Shown here in pieces: positions 1-6,445 of a stretch of 6,445 bases of DNA; position 1 is the stretch's first letter, and every line of letters begins with the position of its first letter. A program made the translations under genes and the position numbers. Location of the stretch: contig CANOFK010000074.1 of the NCBI GenBank assembly GCA_947565265.1, positions 1 through 6,445 on the forward strand, in the 5' to 3' direction. The DNA comes from an uncultured Clostridia bacterium (GTDB taxonomy: Bacteria; Bacillota; Clostridia; Oscillospirales; Acutalibacteraceae). Below the pieces are notes generated by a model. It was not told where the DNA came from, ran no database searches, and worked only from the letters and a program-made list of their open reading frames with translations.

Positions 1-1
1 G

Positions 2-7
2 TATAAT
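2..7 (+). promoter_or_regulatory. Candidate sigma-A -10 box (TATAAT)
   Basis: A perfect TATAAT hexamer lies at the extreme left edge. Transcription from it would start at about 12-15, which coincides with the first base of the outermost stem of the leader (14-21), and would give a 5' leader of about 165 nt before the ATG at 180. The -35 element would lie outside the window, so it cannot be checked. The agreement between the predicted start and the beginning of the structured segment is the main support. A single hexamer can occur by chance. Confidence 0.5.
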
Positions 8-13
8 GAACAT

Positions 14-140
14 GGCGCAAGCCTTGCTATAGCCATAGGATTTTTTAGCCCGTGTACCGGCATTTGGCATAGGGCATACCAAATGCTTAACGCTTGCAGA
101 TCCTAGCCATCAGGCCCAGCGGCTATGCATCCCTTGCGCC
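14..140 (+). promoter_or_regulatory. Structured 5' leader of the M60 gene, family not recognised
   Basis: Several complementary segments are nested: 14-21 (GGCGCAAG) with 133-140, 29-34 (ATAGCC) with 121-126, 36-41 (TAGGAT) with 100-105, and 60-67 (GCATTTGG) with 79-86, the last enclosing an 11-nt loop. The loop bases GGGC (72-75) can also pair with GCCC at 114-117, which would form a pseudoknot. GCAAGC (17-22) can pair instead with GCTTGC (92-97), in competition with the outermost stem. This looks like a folded cis-regulatory RNA that leaves the ribosome binding site (162-170) free. I do not recognise the conserved core of a known riboswitch (TPP, FMN, SAM, cobalamin, glycine or c-di-GMP). 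It could also be a simple stabilising leader. The pairings were found by eye and no folding energy was computed. Confidence 0.4.
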
Positions 141-161
141 GGCCAACATAATACACTTCAC

Positions 162-170
162 AAAGGATGG
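162..170 (+). promoter_or_regulatory. Ribosome binding site of the M60 peptidase gene
   Basis: AAAGGATGG lies 9 nt before the ATG at 180. It supports that start, which is followed directly by a clear signal peptide. An ATG inside this motif (167) opens only a 64-codon frame with no recognisable product, so it is not taken as the start. Confidence 0.7.
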
Positions 171-179
171 TTCAAAATC

Positions 180-3100
180 ATGAAGATTTCCACCCGCATA
201 CTCTCCGGCCTGCTAAGCGTTTTGCTAACGCTGGCTTTGCTGCTGCCTGCCGCACCCGCAGCCAGCGCCGCGCCGGAGGACAGCACGCTGCCGCGGGGCT
301 CGCTGACCGCCGTCTTGCGGCTGGACTACCCCCAGCCCCTGGAGGCCCTGCAAGCCCATGAGGTTACGGCGGCCCTTTACCAAAACGGCGAGCCCCTGGG
401 CGAAGTGCCCTTGTGGCAGCCCGGCGAGGCCCAGATGGGCAGCTACGCCGCTACCCTTGCCGCTAAGGATACCGACGGCGGCGAAACCACAGGGGACTGG
501 CCCAAATACCTGGAACTGGCTGTATCCGGGCTGCCCCAGGGTTCCTATGACCTGGTGTTCTCCGGGCTGGGCTACCAGGGTTTTGTGCAGCCCCTTACCA
601 TTGAGGACTGCGATCTCTATGTGGCCCTGGGCACCGGCGACGGCACCTTTGCCCTGGGCGACCTGAATGCCGACAGCCAGATAGATGCCGAAGACCGGGA
701 ACTTATGTCCCAGCACCTGGCCTCTACCGAAGAGGCTGACCTGGCTATGTATGATTTGAACGGCGACGGAAAAATCGACATAGTGGATCTGGGCTATGTC
801 AATGACAATCTGGATCTTACCGGCGAGGCTTTTATGGCCGAGGGCGCTATGCTGGCCCCTCCTGTCGACCCGGAAGGGATCTCGCAGGACCTGGCCGCCG
901 CAGGCACCACCGTTACAGAGGGGGAATTGGCCTCCCTGTTTACCGCCGGCGGCCAGGGGGCTACGCTGGCAGGGCCCGGTACCGAACTGGCGCTGCCTAT
1001 CCCCTTCTCCCAGCCGGTAGAGCTGCGCCAGGTTGCCATTACCTCCCCGGAACTGGGTGGCGTAGAAACGGGCAGCGTAACCGTAGAGTATGAGGACGGC
1101 ACCACCGAGGAACTGCCCATTGACGCTGCCATACCTGCCGGCGTGTATGCCATTAGCCGTACCCCAGGCACCCGCACCATCACCATTGATCTGGGCCAAC
1201 GGGTGCCGGTGAAAAAGATCACCGTGCGGGTGGAAAAGACAGAGGACGGCACGGTTTCCGTAGAGTCTGTCCAGTTCCTTAAGGACATTATCCCGGAGAA
1301 CCCTGCCGCCGTCAACCGGCTGGTCAACGGCCTGGCTGCCGAGGCTGGCAGCGGGGAAGTTACCCTGCGCTGGCGGGAACTGCCCAACGTTACCGGCTAC
1401 CGGGTGGCCTACTGGCTCGACGGCAACCAGGGCGCTGCCAAAACGCTTGAGGTAGACCGGCCCTTTGCCACTGTAACCGGGCTGGAAAACCTGAAAACCT
1501 ACTGGTTCCAGGTAACACCCATCGCCCAGGGCTGGGAGGGCTCCCCCTGTGAGGCGGTTTCCGCCACGCCCCAGCCTGCCCAAAAGCCCGATGCCCCGGA
1601 TATGGTTTCCATCGGCGAACTGGACGGGGCCCTAACCGTCAGTTGGAAAGCCTCAAAGGGGGCCACCTACTATGAGGTCTACTATAAAAAGAAGGATGCC
1701 GCCGGGCAATACCAGCAGGCAGGCGGCATGATAAAGGGCACCAGCACCCGCATTAGCGGGCTGGTAAACGGCACTACCTATAGCGTTTATGTGGTCGCGG
1801 GCAATGAGATCGGCTCCAGCGGCCCCTCCCGCATTTCCGAGGGCACCCCGAAAGCGGTAGACTATGATACCCCCCAGGGCCTCCCCACCGCCAGCCTGCT
1901 GGGCCCGGATAAGATTAAGGATATCCGGCTGGCATGGCCCAACAACTATGCTGCCGGGGAGTATACCGCGGACGCGCCCTTTACCCCCCAAAACCTCATT
2001 GACGGCGACTACCGCACCCACTGGACCGCCGCCAACTGGCACGGCAACGAACACGTCATCACCACCTTTACCGAACCGGTGGACCTGCAAGCCGTGCTGT
2101 GGGCCCCCCGGCTGGACGGGAATTACCCCAGTTGGCTGCGTGCTTACAGCATACAGGTGTGGTACGAGGGGGATGACCTAAGCCAGAACGGCCGGCTGAT
2201 TGTGCCTGACCCCCGGCGGGGCGGTGTGGACAACAACACCGACACCGGCAACAACGGCGGCTATGTACAGACCTGGCCCAACATCCCCAACCGCGGGCTG
2301 ATCCCCACCACAAAGTTTGCGGTGCTCCCCTTGGGCCCGGCCAAAAAGGTGGTACAGATCAGCGTGGCAGTGGAACAGGCCGGTTACAACCTGGTCAGTT
2401 GCTCAGAGCTGATGTTTATGAAATATGACCCCGCCCACTGCTTGCCCGACAAGATTGCTGCCCTGTTTGCCGACGACCTGCGCACCACCCTGCGCCCCGG
2501 GGTCGATGCCGCGCAGATTGATGCCCTGAAGGCCCGGCTGGACAGCGACGAGAAGTATTACTACCTGGATACCGCCACTTTGGCTGACGAACTGGCCCTG
2601 GCCCGTGAGTTGCTGGGCGGCTCCTCCGCCGGGGTGATCAAGGAAGGGGTACAGTCCCGCTCCGCCGGCGCAGACAGCCAGAAGTACAGCCAAGGGGGCA
2701 GCGACCTGCAACCCTTGGGGGTAACGGCCCTGGCCAATAAGGAGATCACCCTGTACGCCCAGGGTATACCCGAGGGCGGCACCCTGACCGTGTACGCCAG
2801 CCAGTTTAACGCCGAGGCCTCTGCCTGGCGCAGTTCTATGGGCACGGTAGAGAACGGCCGCAACACCCTGCTGGTGCCGAAAATCGGCAGCCAGAACACC
2901 CAGCGGGGAGGCAGCCTGTACTTTACCTATACCGGCCCCAACCCGGAGAAGGTTCGCCTGCATATACGGCGGGCCACAGCCATCCCGGTGCTGGAACTGT
3001 CCGGCTGGTACGATATGACGGAAACGGCGCGGCGCAACACCATCACCCAGTACCTGGGCGACCTGGACGCGTACCTGGCCACTGCCGGGGTCAACGAGAA

Positions 3101-5150
3101 CAATAAAACTACCAATGTACTGAACGTCACAGAGATATCAACCCCCACCATGCTGCTCTCCCTGCCTGCCCTGGCGGTAAAGAACAGCACCGCCGCCACT
3201 GGTGACGCCCGGGTGGAGGCCCTGTTCAACTCTGTGCTGGCCTGGGAGGACCTGATGCACATCTGCAAAACCACCCAGGGCATTGACAACACCTACCATG
3301 ACAACGATATGCAATCCCGCCAAAACATCCGGTGTATGCAAATGTTCTCCGGCGCGTTTATGTACGCGGCGGGCAACCACATCGGCATCGGCTACGGCTC
3401 CTGCGGAGGCATGGCCGGTGGGCGGCCCATCTCCCAACTGGCCGCCGGGGCCACGGCCAACCAGCTCTTCGGCTGGGGCATCGCCCACGAGATCGGCCAT
3501 AACATGGATAAGCTGGGCCGGGCGGAGATCACCAACAATATCTATTCCCTCATGGTACAGACCTGGGACGGCAAAAACGGCACCCTCCCCTCCCGTCTGG
3601 AAACCAGCGGCAAGTACGCCAAAGCCTTTACCAAAACCGCCCAGGGCCTGCCCGGCGAGAGCAATGACGTATTCGTACAGTTGGCCATGTATTGGCAGTT
3701 GCACCTGGCCTATGACGGCGCCGCGCCCGCGGATTTCTACAACCGTTTCTTTAAGGCCTGGAAGGCCGGCACCTATACCACCGGGTTCAGCAGCCTAAGT
3801 TACGACGAAAAAATGGCCCTGACCGCTGCGGGCGTTGCCGGTAAGAACCTCACGGAGTTCTTTACCCGCTGGGGGATGCGCCTGGGCCAGCCCGTCAAAG
3901 ACAAACTGGCCTCTTATCCCGCCGAGCCCCGGGCCCTGTGGTACCTAAGCGACCAGAGCCGCCGGGAACGCTTGGCGGGCACCGGCGCCGGCTCGGTAAA
4001 CCACCTGCTCAGTGCCAAACTAAAGGCGGGCAGCGTCAACCAGGTTGAAATCTCCGCTGCCACACGGGAGGCTGTGAACATCCAGGGTTACGAGATCCTC
4101 CGGGACGGCAAACCCATTGCCTTTGTAACCCCGGACCAGGTGCAGGGCTCCTTGCTCTACACCGATGAGATCGGCTCCGGCAACCACCTGGCCTTTACCT
4201 ACTCGGTAAAGACCTACGACCTGCTGGGCAACTTGATTGACACCACCGGCGGGATGCAGGTACGGGTCGCTTATGACAAGACCGTGCCCGCCAGCCAGTA
4301 TGACCTGAGCCTCAGCGGCACCACCGCTGTGTTTACCTTGAAAGGGGAAACCGCTGTTTCCGGCCTTAAGCTGCTGAACACTTTGCCCGGCAGCGGCAAC
4401 TTTGAGGTGTCTGTCACGGATATGGGCGGCAAAAAGATCGTAGCCCGCTCCGGCAGCTACGGGGACAGCCAGTCCGCCGACGATCCCCAGAGCTATGTGA
4501 CCTACTTCAACAAGCCCGGCACAAACAGTGCCAGCGGCACCATCTGGACCTACGATGCCAAAACCGTCACCATCACCGGCCTGCCCGCGGGCATCAGCAA
4601 GGACAATATCCAACTGATCAGCTACGCCGGGGACGATATCTCCTTCCTTACCGGGGAGGGCGGCTTTGTCGGCCGGCTCTCTGCCGACTACGACTGCGGC
4701 GGGGGCAATGTGCTGAAAGCCGGTACGCTGGTCATTGCTGGTACCTACCGTGGCGACCCCTACTACTCCTCCATCCGGGTGAAAGGCAAGTTCACCGCTA
4801 CCAAAACCGTGGTAGATGACCGGGGCGAGGAAACCGTGGAAACCACCGAAGAGATCCGGGATATAGACGGCGACTGCTACCTGTTCTCCCAGGTGCCGGA
4901 GGATAAAAAAGTCAGCGATATCAGCGACGGCCTGTTCCTGTTTGTGCCCAATGTACAGCGGGAGGCCGAGTTGCAGGACGCCACCCACTGCGACGGCGTG
5001 AACCTGCTGCCCAGCGAGGTAATGGCCGAACTGTACCGGGTAGATGATCCCAACGACCCGGATAGCCCCCGGCTGACCACTGCCAGCACCCTGTGGGCCC
5101 TGAGCCCCGGCGGCGAAGACCTGCCGGAGATCGTGCTCAACGAGAATTGA
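180..5150 (+). CDS. Secreted dockerin-bearing M60-family zinc metallopeptidase (putative mucinase)
   Basis: This is a large exported protease of 1656 residues. Residues 1-30 are a signal peptide (hydrophobic core, cleavage after ASA). Residues 36-155 form a beta-rich module. Residues 158-213 are a dockerin with two calcium loops (D161/N163/D165/D172 and D192/N194/D196/D203). Residues 232-368 are probably a beta-sandwich module. Two fibronectin type III modules follow (about 376-465 and 470-557), then a discoidin/F5-8C, CBM32-like module (about 570-750). The M60 domain spans about 840-1240. Its motif HEIGHNMDKLGRAE gives zinc ligands H1103, H1107 and E1116 with catalytic E1104, which fits HExxHx(8-28)E. 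Residues 1270-1656 are beta-rich and unassigned. Characterised M60 enzymes cut O-glycosylated proteins such as mucins, and accessory CBM32-type modules bind glycans; this substrate is inferred here. There is no SLH or LPXTG anchor, so attachment through the dockerin to the downstream cohesin-SLH protein is likely. The frame is intact with all zinc ligands present. The M60 call is firm; the boundaries of the accessory modules are approximate. Confidence 0.93.
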   Translation: MKISTRILSGLLSVLLTLALLLPAAPAASAAPEDSTLPRGSLTAVLRLDYPQPLEALQAHEVTAALYQNGEPLGEVPLWQPGEAQMGSYAATLAAKDTDGGETTGDWPKYLELAVSGLPQGSYDLVFSGLGYQGFVQPLTIEDCDLYVALGTGDGTFALGDLNADSQIDAEDRELMSQHLASTEEADLAMYDLNGDGKIDIVDLGYVNDNLDLTGEAFMAEGAMLAPPVDPEGISQDLAAAGTTVTEGELASLFTAGGQGATLAGPGTELALPIPFSQPVELRQVAITSPELGGVETGSVTVEYEDGTTEELPIDAAIPAGVYAISRTPGTRTITIDLGQRVPVKKITVRVEKTEDGTVSVESVQFLKDIIPENPAAVNRLVNGLAAEAGSGEVTLRWRELPNVTGYRVAYWLDGNQGAAKTLEVDRPFATVTGLENLKTYWFQVTPIAQGWEGSPCEAVSATPQPAQKPDAPDMVSIGELDGALTVSWKASKGATYYEVYYKKKDAAGQYQQAGGMIKGTSTRISGLVNGTTYSVYVVAGNEIGSSGPSRISEGTPKAVDYDTPQGLPTASLLGPDKIKDIRLAWPNNYAAGEYTADAPFTPQNLIDGDYRTHWTAANWHGNEHVITTFTEPVDLQAVLWAPRLDGNYPSWLRAYSIQVWYEGDDLSQNGRLIVPDPRRGGVDNNTDTGNNGGYVQTWPNIPNRGLIPTTKFAVLPLGPAKKVVQISVAVEQAGYNLVSCSELMFMKYDPAHCLPDKIAALFADDLRTTLRPGVDAAQIDALKARLDSDEKYYYLDTATLADELALARELLGGSSAGVIKEGVQSRSAGADSQKYSQGGSDLQPLGVTALANKEITLYAQGIPEGGTLTVYASQFNAEASAWRSSMGTVENGRNTLLVPKIGSQNTQRGGSLYFTYTGPNPEKVRLHIRRATAIPVLELSGWYDMTETARRNTITQYLGDLDAYLATAGVNENNKTTNVLNVTEISTPTMLLSLPALAVKNSTAATGDARVEALFNSVLAWEDLMHICKTTQGIDNTYHDNDMQSRQNIRCMQMFSGAFMYAAGNHIGIGYGSCGGMAGGRPISQLAAGATANQLFGWGIAHEIGHNMDKLGRAEITNNIYSLMVQTWDGKNGTLPSRLETSGKYAKAFTKTAQGLPGESNDVFVQLAMYWQLHLAYDGAAPADFYNRFFKAWKAGTYTTGFSSLSYDEKMALTAAGVAGKNLTEFFTRWGMRLGQPVKDKLASYPAEPRALWYLSDQSRRERLAGTGAGSVNHLLSAKLKAGSVNQVEISAATREAVNIQGYEILRDGKPIAFVTPDQVQGSLLYTDEIGSGNHLAFTYSVKTYDLLGNLIDTTGGMQVRVAYDKTVPASQYDLSLSGTTAVFTLKGETAVSGLKLLNTLPGSGNFEVSVTDMGGKKIVARSGSYGDSQSADDPQSYVTYFNKPGTNSASGTIWTYDAKTVTITGLPAGISKDNIQLISYAGDDISFLTGEGGFVGRLSADYDCGGGNVLKAGTLVIAGTYRGDPYYSSIRVKGKFTATKTVVDDRGEETVETTEEIRDIDGDCYLFSQVPEDKKVSDISDGLFLFVPNVQREAELQDATHCDGVNLLPSEVMAELYRVDDPNDPDSPRLTTASTLWALSPGGEDLPEIVLNEN

Positions 5151-5155
5151 CGTAG

Positions 5156-5162
5156 AAGGGAG
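5156..5162 (+). promoter_or_regulatory. Ribosome binding site of the cohesin-SLH gene
   Basis: AAGGGAG lies 6 nt before the ATG at 5169, inside the 18-nt gap after the stop of the peptidase gene. It fixes the start and suggests that the second gene is translated independently from a shared transcript. Confidence 0.8.
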
Positions 5163-5168
5163 AACATC

Positions 5169-6188
5169 ATGAAAAAACTGCGCAATATCCTGGCGCTGCT
5201 GCTGTGCCTATGCCTGCTGTGCCCGGCCCTGCCCGCCGCCGCCTATGAGGACACGGTGCCCACCGTGCGGTTCAGCCTGGAAAAGGACGGCTCGGTACAA
5301 CTGCGGCTGACCGGGCTGGTAGAAAACACCGTGCTGCGGGGCGTACAGTTGGAGGTCACCCTACAGGGTGACTACGAGGCCAAAGACATCGCCCTCACCC
5401 CGGCGGACAGCCTGGCGTTTAGCCCGGCCTTCGCCACGCCGGTAAGTAAGGGCGGCGGCAAAACCACCGTCACCCTGTACCTGGTTTCGGCCTACGCGCT
5501 GAACACCGATACCACCGTGGCCCTGGGCAGCCTGACCGCCAAAGGCCAGGGGGTGTTCCCCCTCAGCGCCCGGCTGGGCCTGCTGTGTCAGGGCGATACC
5601 GAAATCAGCATGGCCGATGCACCCGTAGGGCCGGCCGCCGAGTTCCCCTTTATCGACGTGCGCGCCAGCGACTGGTTCTATGGCCCGGTGCTCTTCGCCC
5701 GGCAGCATGGCCTGATGAGCGGTGTGGAAACCACCCTGTTTGGCCCCCACACCACCACCACCCGTGGGATGATCGTCACCATACTCCACAACCTGGAGGG
5801 CAACCCGGAGCCCAGCAGCACCGGCACCTTCTCGGACGTGAACAGCAAGCTATACTACGCCGCACCCATTGAGTGGGCCAGCAGCAACGGCATTGTCAGC
5901 GGGTACGGCGGGGGCATCTTCCGGCCGGATAGGCCCATCAGCCGGCAGGAACTGGCCGCGATTCTGTACAACTACGCCAAGTACAAGGGCCGCGACGTCA
6001 CCGCCACAGGTGACCTTAGCGCCTTTACCGACGGCGGCAAGGTAGCCACCTACGCCCAGGATGCCATGCGCTGGGCCGTTGGCAGCGGCATTATAAACGG
6101 CAAAGGCAACGGGCTGCTAGACCCCCTTGGGGGCGGCACCCGGGCCGAGGCCGCAACTGTGCTGAAACAGTACATTACCAGCGAGTAA
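5169..6188 (+). CDS. Cell-surface anchoring scaffoldin: cohesin-like module plus three SLH repeats
   Basis: This 339-residue exported protein probably displays a dockerin partner on the cell wall. Residues 1-25 are a signal peptide (cleavage after PAAA). The LLCLCLLC stretch has Leu before each Cys and is not a lipobox. Residues 28-150 resemble a short, divergent cohesin: beta-strand pattern, the RGVQLEVTL strand, then TVTLYLVSA and ALGSLTAKG near the end. Three SLH repeats follow at about 161-209, 221-274 and 286-336, with the ligand-binding TRAE motif as TRGM (198-201), SRQE (258-261) and TRAE (324-327). SLH triplets bind secondary cell-wall polysaccharide. The gene starts 18 nt after the dockerin-bearing M60 gene and no terminator lies between them, so the two are almost certainly co-transcribed. 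Only one cohesin-like module is present, so each anchor would hold one enzyme. The SLH assignment is firm. The cohesin assignment is moderate, and another immunoglobulin-like adhesion fold is the main alternative. Confidence 0.88.
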   Translation: MKKLRNILALLLCLCLLCPALPAAAYEDTVPTVRFSLEKDGSVQLRLTGLVENTVLRGVQLEVTLQGDYEAKDIALTPADSLAFSPAFATPVSKGGGKTTVTLYLVSAYALNTDTTVALGSLTAKGQGVFPLSARLGLLCQGDTEISMADAPVGPAAEFPFIDVRASDWFYGPVLFARQHGLMSGVETTLFGPHTTTTRGMIVTILHNLEGNPEPSSTGTFSDVNSKLYYAAPIEWASSNGIVSGYGGGIFRPDRPISRQELAAILYNYAKYKGRDVTATGDLSAFTDGGKVATYAQDAMRWAVGSGIINGKGNGLLDPLGGGTRAEAATVLKQYITSE

Positions 6189-6195
6189 GGCAAAC

Positions 6196-6227
6196 CAGAA
6201 AAGCTCCCCTTACGGGGAGCTTTTCTG
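6196..6227. terminator. Bidirectional rho-independent terminator between convergent genes
   Basis: A perfect 14-bp stem (6196-6209 with 6214-6227) closes a TTAC loop, with an AAAAG run on the left arm and CTTTT on the right arm. It starts 8 nt after the stop of the cohesin-SLH gene and ends the two-gene unit. Because the arms are A-rich and T-rich symmetrically, it can also stop any transcript that reads through from the flagellin side. Confidence 0.9.
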
Positions 6228-6250
6228 CGTGCATTTTCAGGTATTTGCGC

Positions 6251-6278
6251 AAAAAGAAGAGCCGGGCAAATGCCCGGC
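6251..6278 (-). terminator. Rho-independent terminator of the flagellin gene
   Basis: On the minus strand a stem GCCGGGC / GCCCGGC (6278-6272 with 6267-6261) with loop ATTT is followed by TCTTCTTTTT (6260-6251). It lies 46 nt after the flagellin stop codon. The U-tract is on the minus strand only, which gives the direction. Confidence 0.85.
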
Positions 6279-6324
6279 CCAACTTGTATTACACAACTTT
6301 CGTAGCTTTGAACAAAGCCTACCC

Positions 6325-6445
6325 TTACTGCAACAGTTGCAGCACGCCCTGGGGTACAGAGTTCGCCTGGGCCAGCATGGCCTGTGCGCTCTGGATCAGG
6401 ATGTTGTTCTTGGTGTAAGCCATCATCTCGTCGGCCACGTCGGTG
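6325..6445 (-). CDS. fliC: Flagellin, C-terminal end (partial)
   Basis: Only the last 39 codons and the TAA stop (6327-6325) are inside the window; the gene continues past the right edge. The translated end contains [20 protein letters not shown] and finishes in QGVLQLLQ, the conserved C-terminal D0 helix of bacterial flagellins (compare Bacillus Hag, which ends QNVLQLLR). This helix packs in the core of the filament and is needed for export and polymerisation. The gene is convergent with the peptidase/anchor pair and has its own terminator, so it is a separate transcription unit. It shows that the host is probably flagellated. The symbol could equally be hag. The identity of the tail is clear; which flagellin paralogue it is cannot be told. 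Confidence 0.9.
   Translation of the reverse strand, partial: TDVADEMMAYTKNNILIQSAQAMLAQANSVPQGVLQLLQ

Noticed and set aside
27..46. Small hairpin (27-30 with 35-38) followed by six T residues, a possible early terminator in the leader
   Set aside because: The stem has only 4 bp and is A/T-rich, too weak for intrinsic termination by itself. These bases also fit better into the longer-range pairings of the leader.
147..152. CATAAT as a second -10 box closer to the peptidase gene
   Set aside because: There is no -35-like hexamer at proper spacing, and the transcript would begin right at the ribosome binding site.
225..1583. A 452-codon open frame on the minus strand inside the peptidase gene
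   Set aside because: It has no ribosome binding site or recognisable domain, its translation is Gly/Val/Gln-rich low-complexity sequence, and it exactly overlaps clear domains on the plus strand. It is a shadow frame of GC-rich coding sequence.
4749..4757. RGD tripeptide (residues 1524-1526) as an integrin-binding motif
   Set aside because: A tripeptide is expected by chance in a 1656-residue protein, and nothing around it suggests an exposed adhesion loop.
4020..4988. A 322-codon open frame on the minus strand
   Set aside because: It has the same character as the other antisense frames: Gly/Val/Ala-rich, no family resemblance, opposite an intact coding region.
5199..5226. Cys-rich signal peptide of the cohesin-SLH protein as a lipobox
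   Set aside because: Each Cys is preceded by Leu rather than Gly, Ala or Ser, and a standard AAA cleavage site follows. SLH anchoring makes a lipid anchor unnecessary.
6305..6318. Hairpin GCTTTG/CAAAGC just after the flagellin stop
   Set aside because: It is short and weak with no following T-tract on either strand. The proper terminator at 6251-6278 explains the end of that gene.

Overview
The window is a GC-rich (roughly 60 %) stretch from a motile bacterium with a Gram-positive type cell envelope, most likely a gut member of the Clostridia (Oscillospiraceae-like). The case rests on strong AAGGGAG-type ribosome binding sites, Gram-positive style signal peptides, S-layer homology (SLH) anchoring, a dockerin and a cohesin-like module, a Firmicutes-type flagellin C-terminus and an M60 mucin-type metallopeptidase. 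The taxon is inferred from these features, not proven.

Layout: positions 1-179 hold a perfect TATAAT box at the left edge and a leader of about 165 nt with several nested complementary segments. It leads into a 1656-residue secreted, multimodular zinc metallopeptidase (180-5150, +). The order is signal peptide, beta-rich module, dockerin, beta-sandwich-like module, two fibronectin type III modules, a discoidin (F5/8 type C, CBM32-like) module, the M60 catalytic domain with HEIGH, and about 390 C-terminal residues of uncertain family. After 18 nt comes a 339-residue protein (5169-6188, +) with a signal peptide, one cohesin-like module and three SLH repeats. A very strong symmetrical hairpin (6196-6227) ends this unit. 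A convergent flagellin gene enters from the right edge (stop at 6325, only its last 39 codons present) and has its own terminator (6251-6278).

How the genes may work together: the large peptidase has no wall anchor of its own (no SLH, no LPXTG tail) but carries a dockerin. The gene next to it encodes a single cohesin-like module on an SLH cell-wall anchor. The simplest reading is a two-gene, one-enzyme analogue of a cellulosome, in which a glycoprotein- or mucin-degrading M60 peptidase is held on the cell surface by a dedicated monovalent anchoring scaffoldin. The modules can be read from the sequence. The cognate pairing and the mucin substrate are inferences.
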